42,256 nucleotides of DNA from Erysipelotrichaceae bacterium. Lineage in GTDB: Bacteria > Bacillota_I > Bacilli_A > Erysipelotrichales > Coprobacillaceae. Under the pieces are notes generated by a model, which ran no database searches, was not told the DNA's origin, and saw only the letters and a program-made list of their open reading frames with translations. Positions 42,159 through 42,256 of the stretch are shown in pieces. The DNA lies in the NCBI GenBank assembly GCA_018365815.1, contig JAGZJH010000021.1:1-42256 (forward strand). The letters run 5' to 3'. Every line of letters starts with the position of its first letter. Within the stretch, counting starts at the first letter, position 1. Both the position numbers and the translations under genes were made by a program.

Positions 42159-42256
42159 AAAGTATTGTCTTGAACATGATTTGGATTATAAGACAACAGC
42201 TAAGGTATTTGAAACAACTTACGCTAATGTCTTTAATTGGGTCAAGAAGTACAAAG
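42159..42256 (+). pseudogene. IS3-family OrfA transposase fragment, continuing past the window
   Basis: The open frame reads KYCLEHDLDYKTTAKVF, then ETTYANVFNWVKKYK up to the window edge. This is the second helix-turn-helix of an IS3/IS150-type OrfA (Y-K-x-T-A-x-x-F, Y-x-x-V-x-x-W-V-K-K-Y). No start codon or first HTH exists upstream; the frame runs into a terminator and a stop at 42130-42132. So the 5' part is missing and the element is at least 5'-truncated. Confidence 0.7.

Overview
This window is AT-rich and has the gene content and style of a gut Firmicute, most likely in or near Erysipelotrichales/Coprobacillaceae. The evidence is very low GC, AGGAGG-type ribosome binding sites, intrinsic terminators, PTS-type phospho-beta-glucosidases, a dockerin protein, and an M42 peptidase with TruB/RibF. 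The taxonomic placement is an inference; no ribosomal RNA is present.

Left accessory zone (1-7433). This zone holds mobile-element debris and a probable defence island. Two 100-bp near-identical relics of the 3' end of a tyrosine recombinase (164-263 and 1382-1481) flank a frameshifted membrane-protein gene (341-1251). A 12-bp sequence identical to the last codons of guaA (7422-7433) recurs at 1611-1622. The interval between them behaves like an island integrated at the 3' end of guaA. Its cargo is two genes on one strand: a RhuM-family protein and a very large PD-(D/E)XK-STAND NTPase resembling Avs4 anti-phage sensors.

Central metabolic zone (7422-23934). GuaA is present with a shortened glutaminase domain that has lost its nucleophile, next to an F420-0:glutamate-ligase-like protein. 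An Abi_2/HEPN protein with a 500-residue N-terminal extension and a Cof-type HAD phosphatase follow. A phospho-beta-glucoside set comes next: two tandem GH1 enzymes, a DUF6155-like protein and a GH4 enzyme. After a decayed MocR regulator come MetY, a membrane-anchored HAD-like protein lacking the catalytic Asp, tRNA-Lys(CUU), and an ROK sugar kinase.

Right zone (24006-42256). It contains a YjdF/DUF2238 membrane protein, an XRE-TM / membrane / PH-domain cassette, and a GH36 alpha-galactosidase. A DUF975-CPBP protease and a small DUF1905-like gene absent from simple ATG scanning follow, then MazF without a visible antitoxin and a beta-PGM-like HAD phosphatase. Next are a surface protein plus a dockerin-bearing glucosaminidase, TruB-RibF, an M42 peptidase, a 713-aa all-helical unknown, an RpiR regulator, tRNA-Arg(CCG), a TVP38/VTT membrane protein and a broken IS3-type transposase at the edge.

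At least three genes (341-1251, 17217-18530, 28488-28772) look as if one base is missing from a homopolymer. This could be real phase variation or slippage, or assembly error. Many genes end inside their own terminator hairpin.
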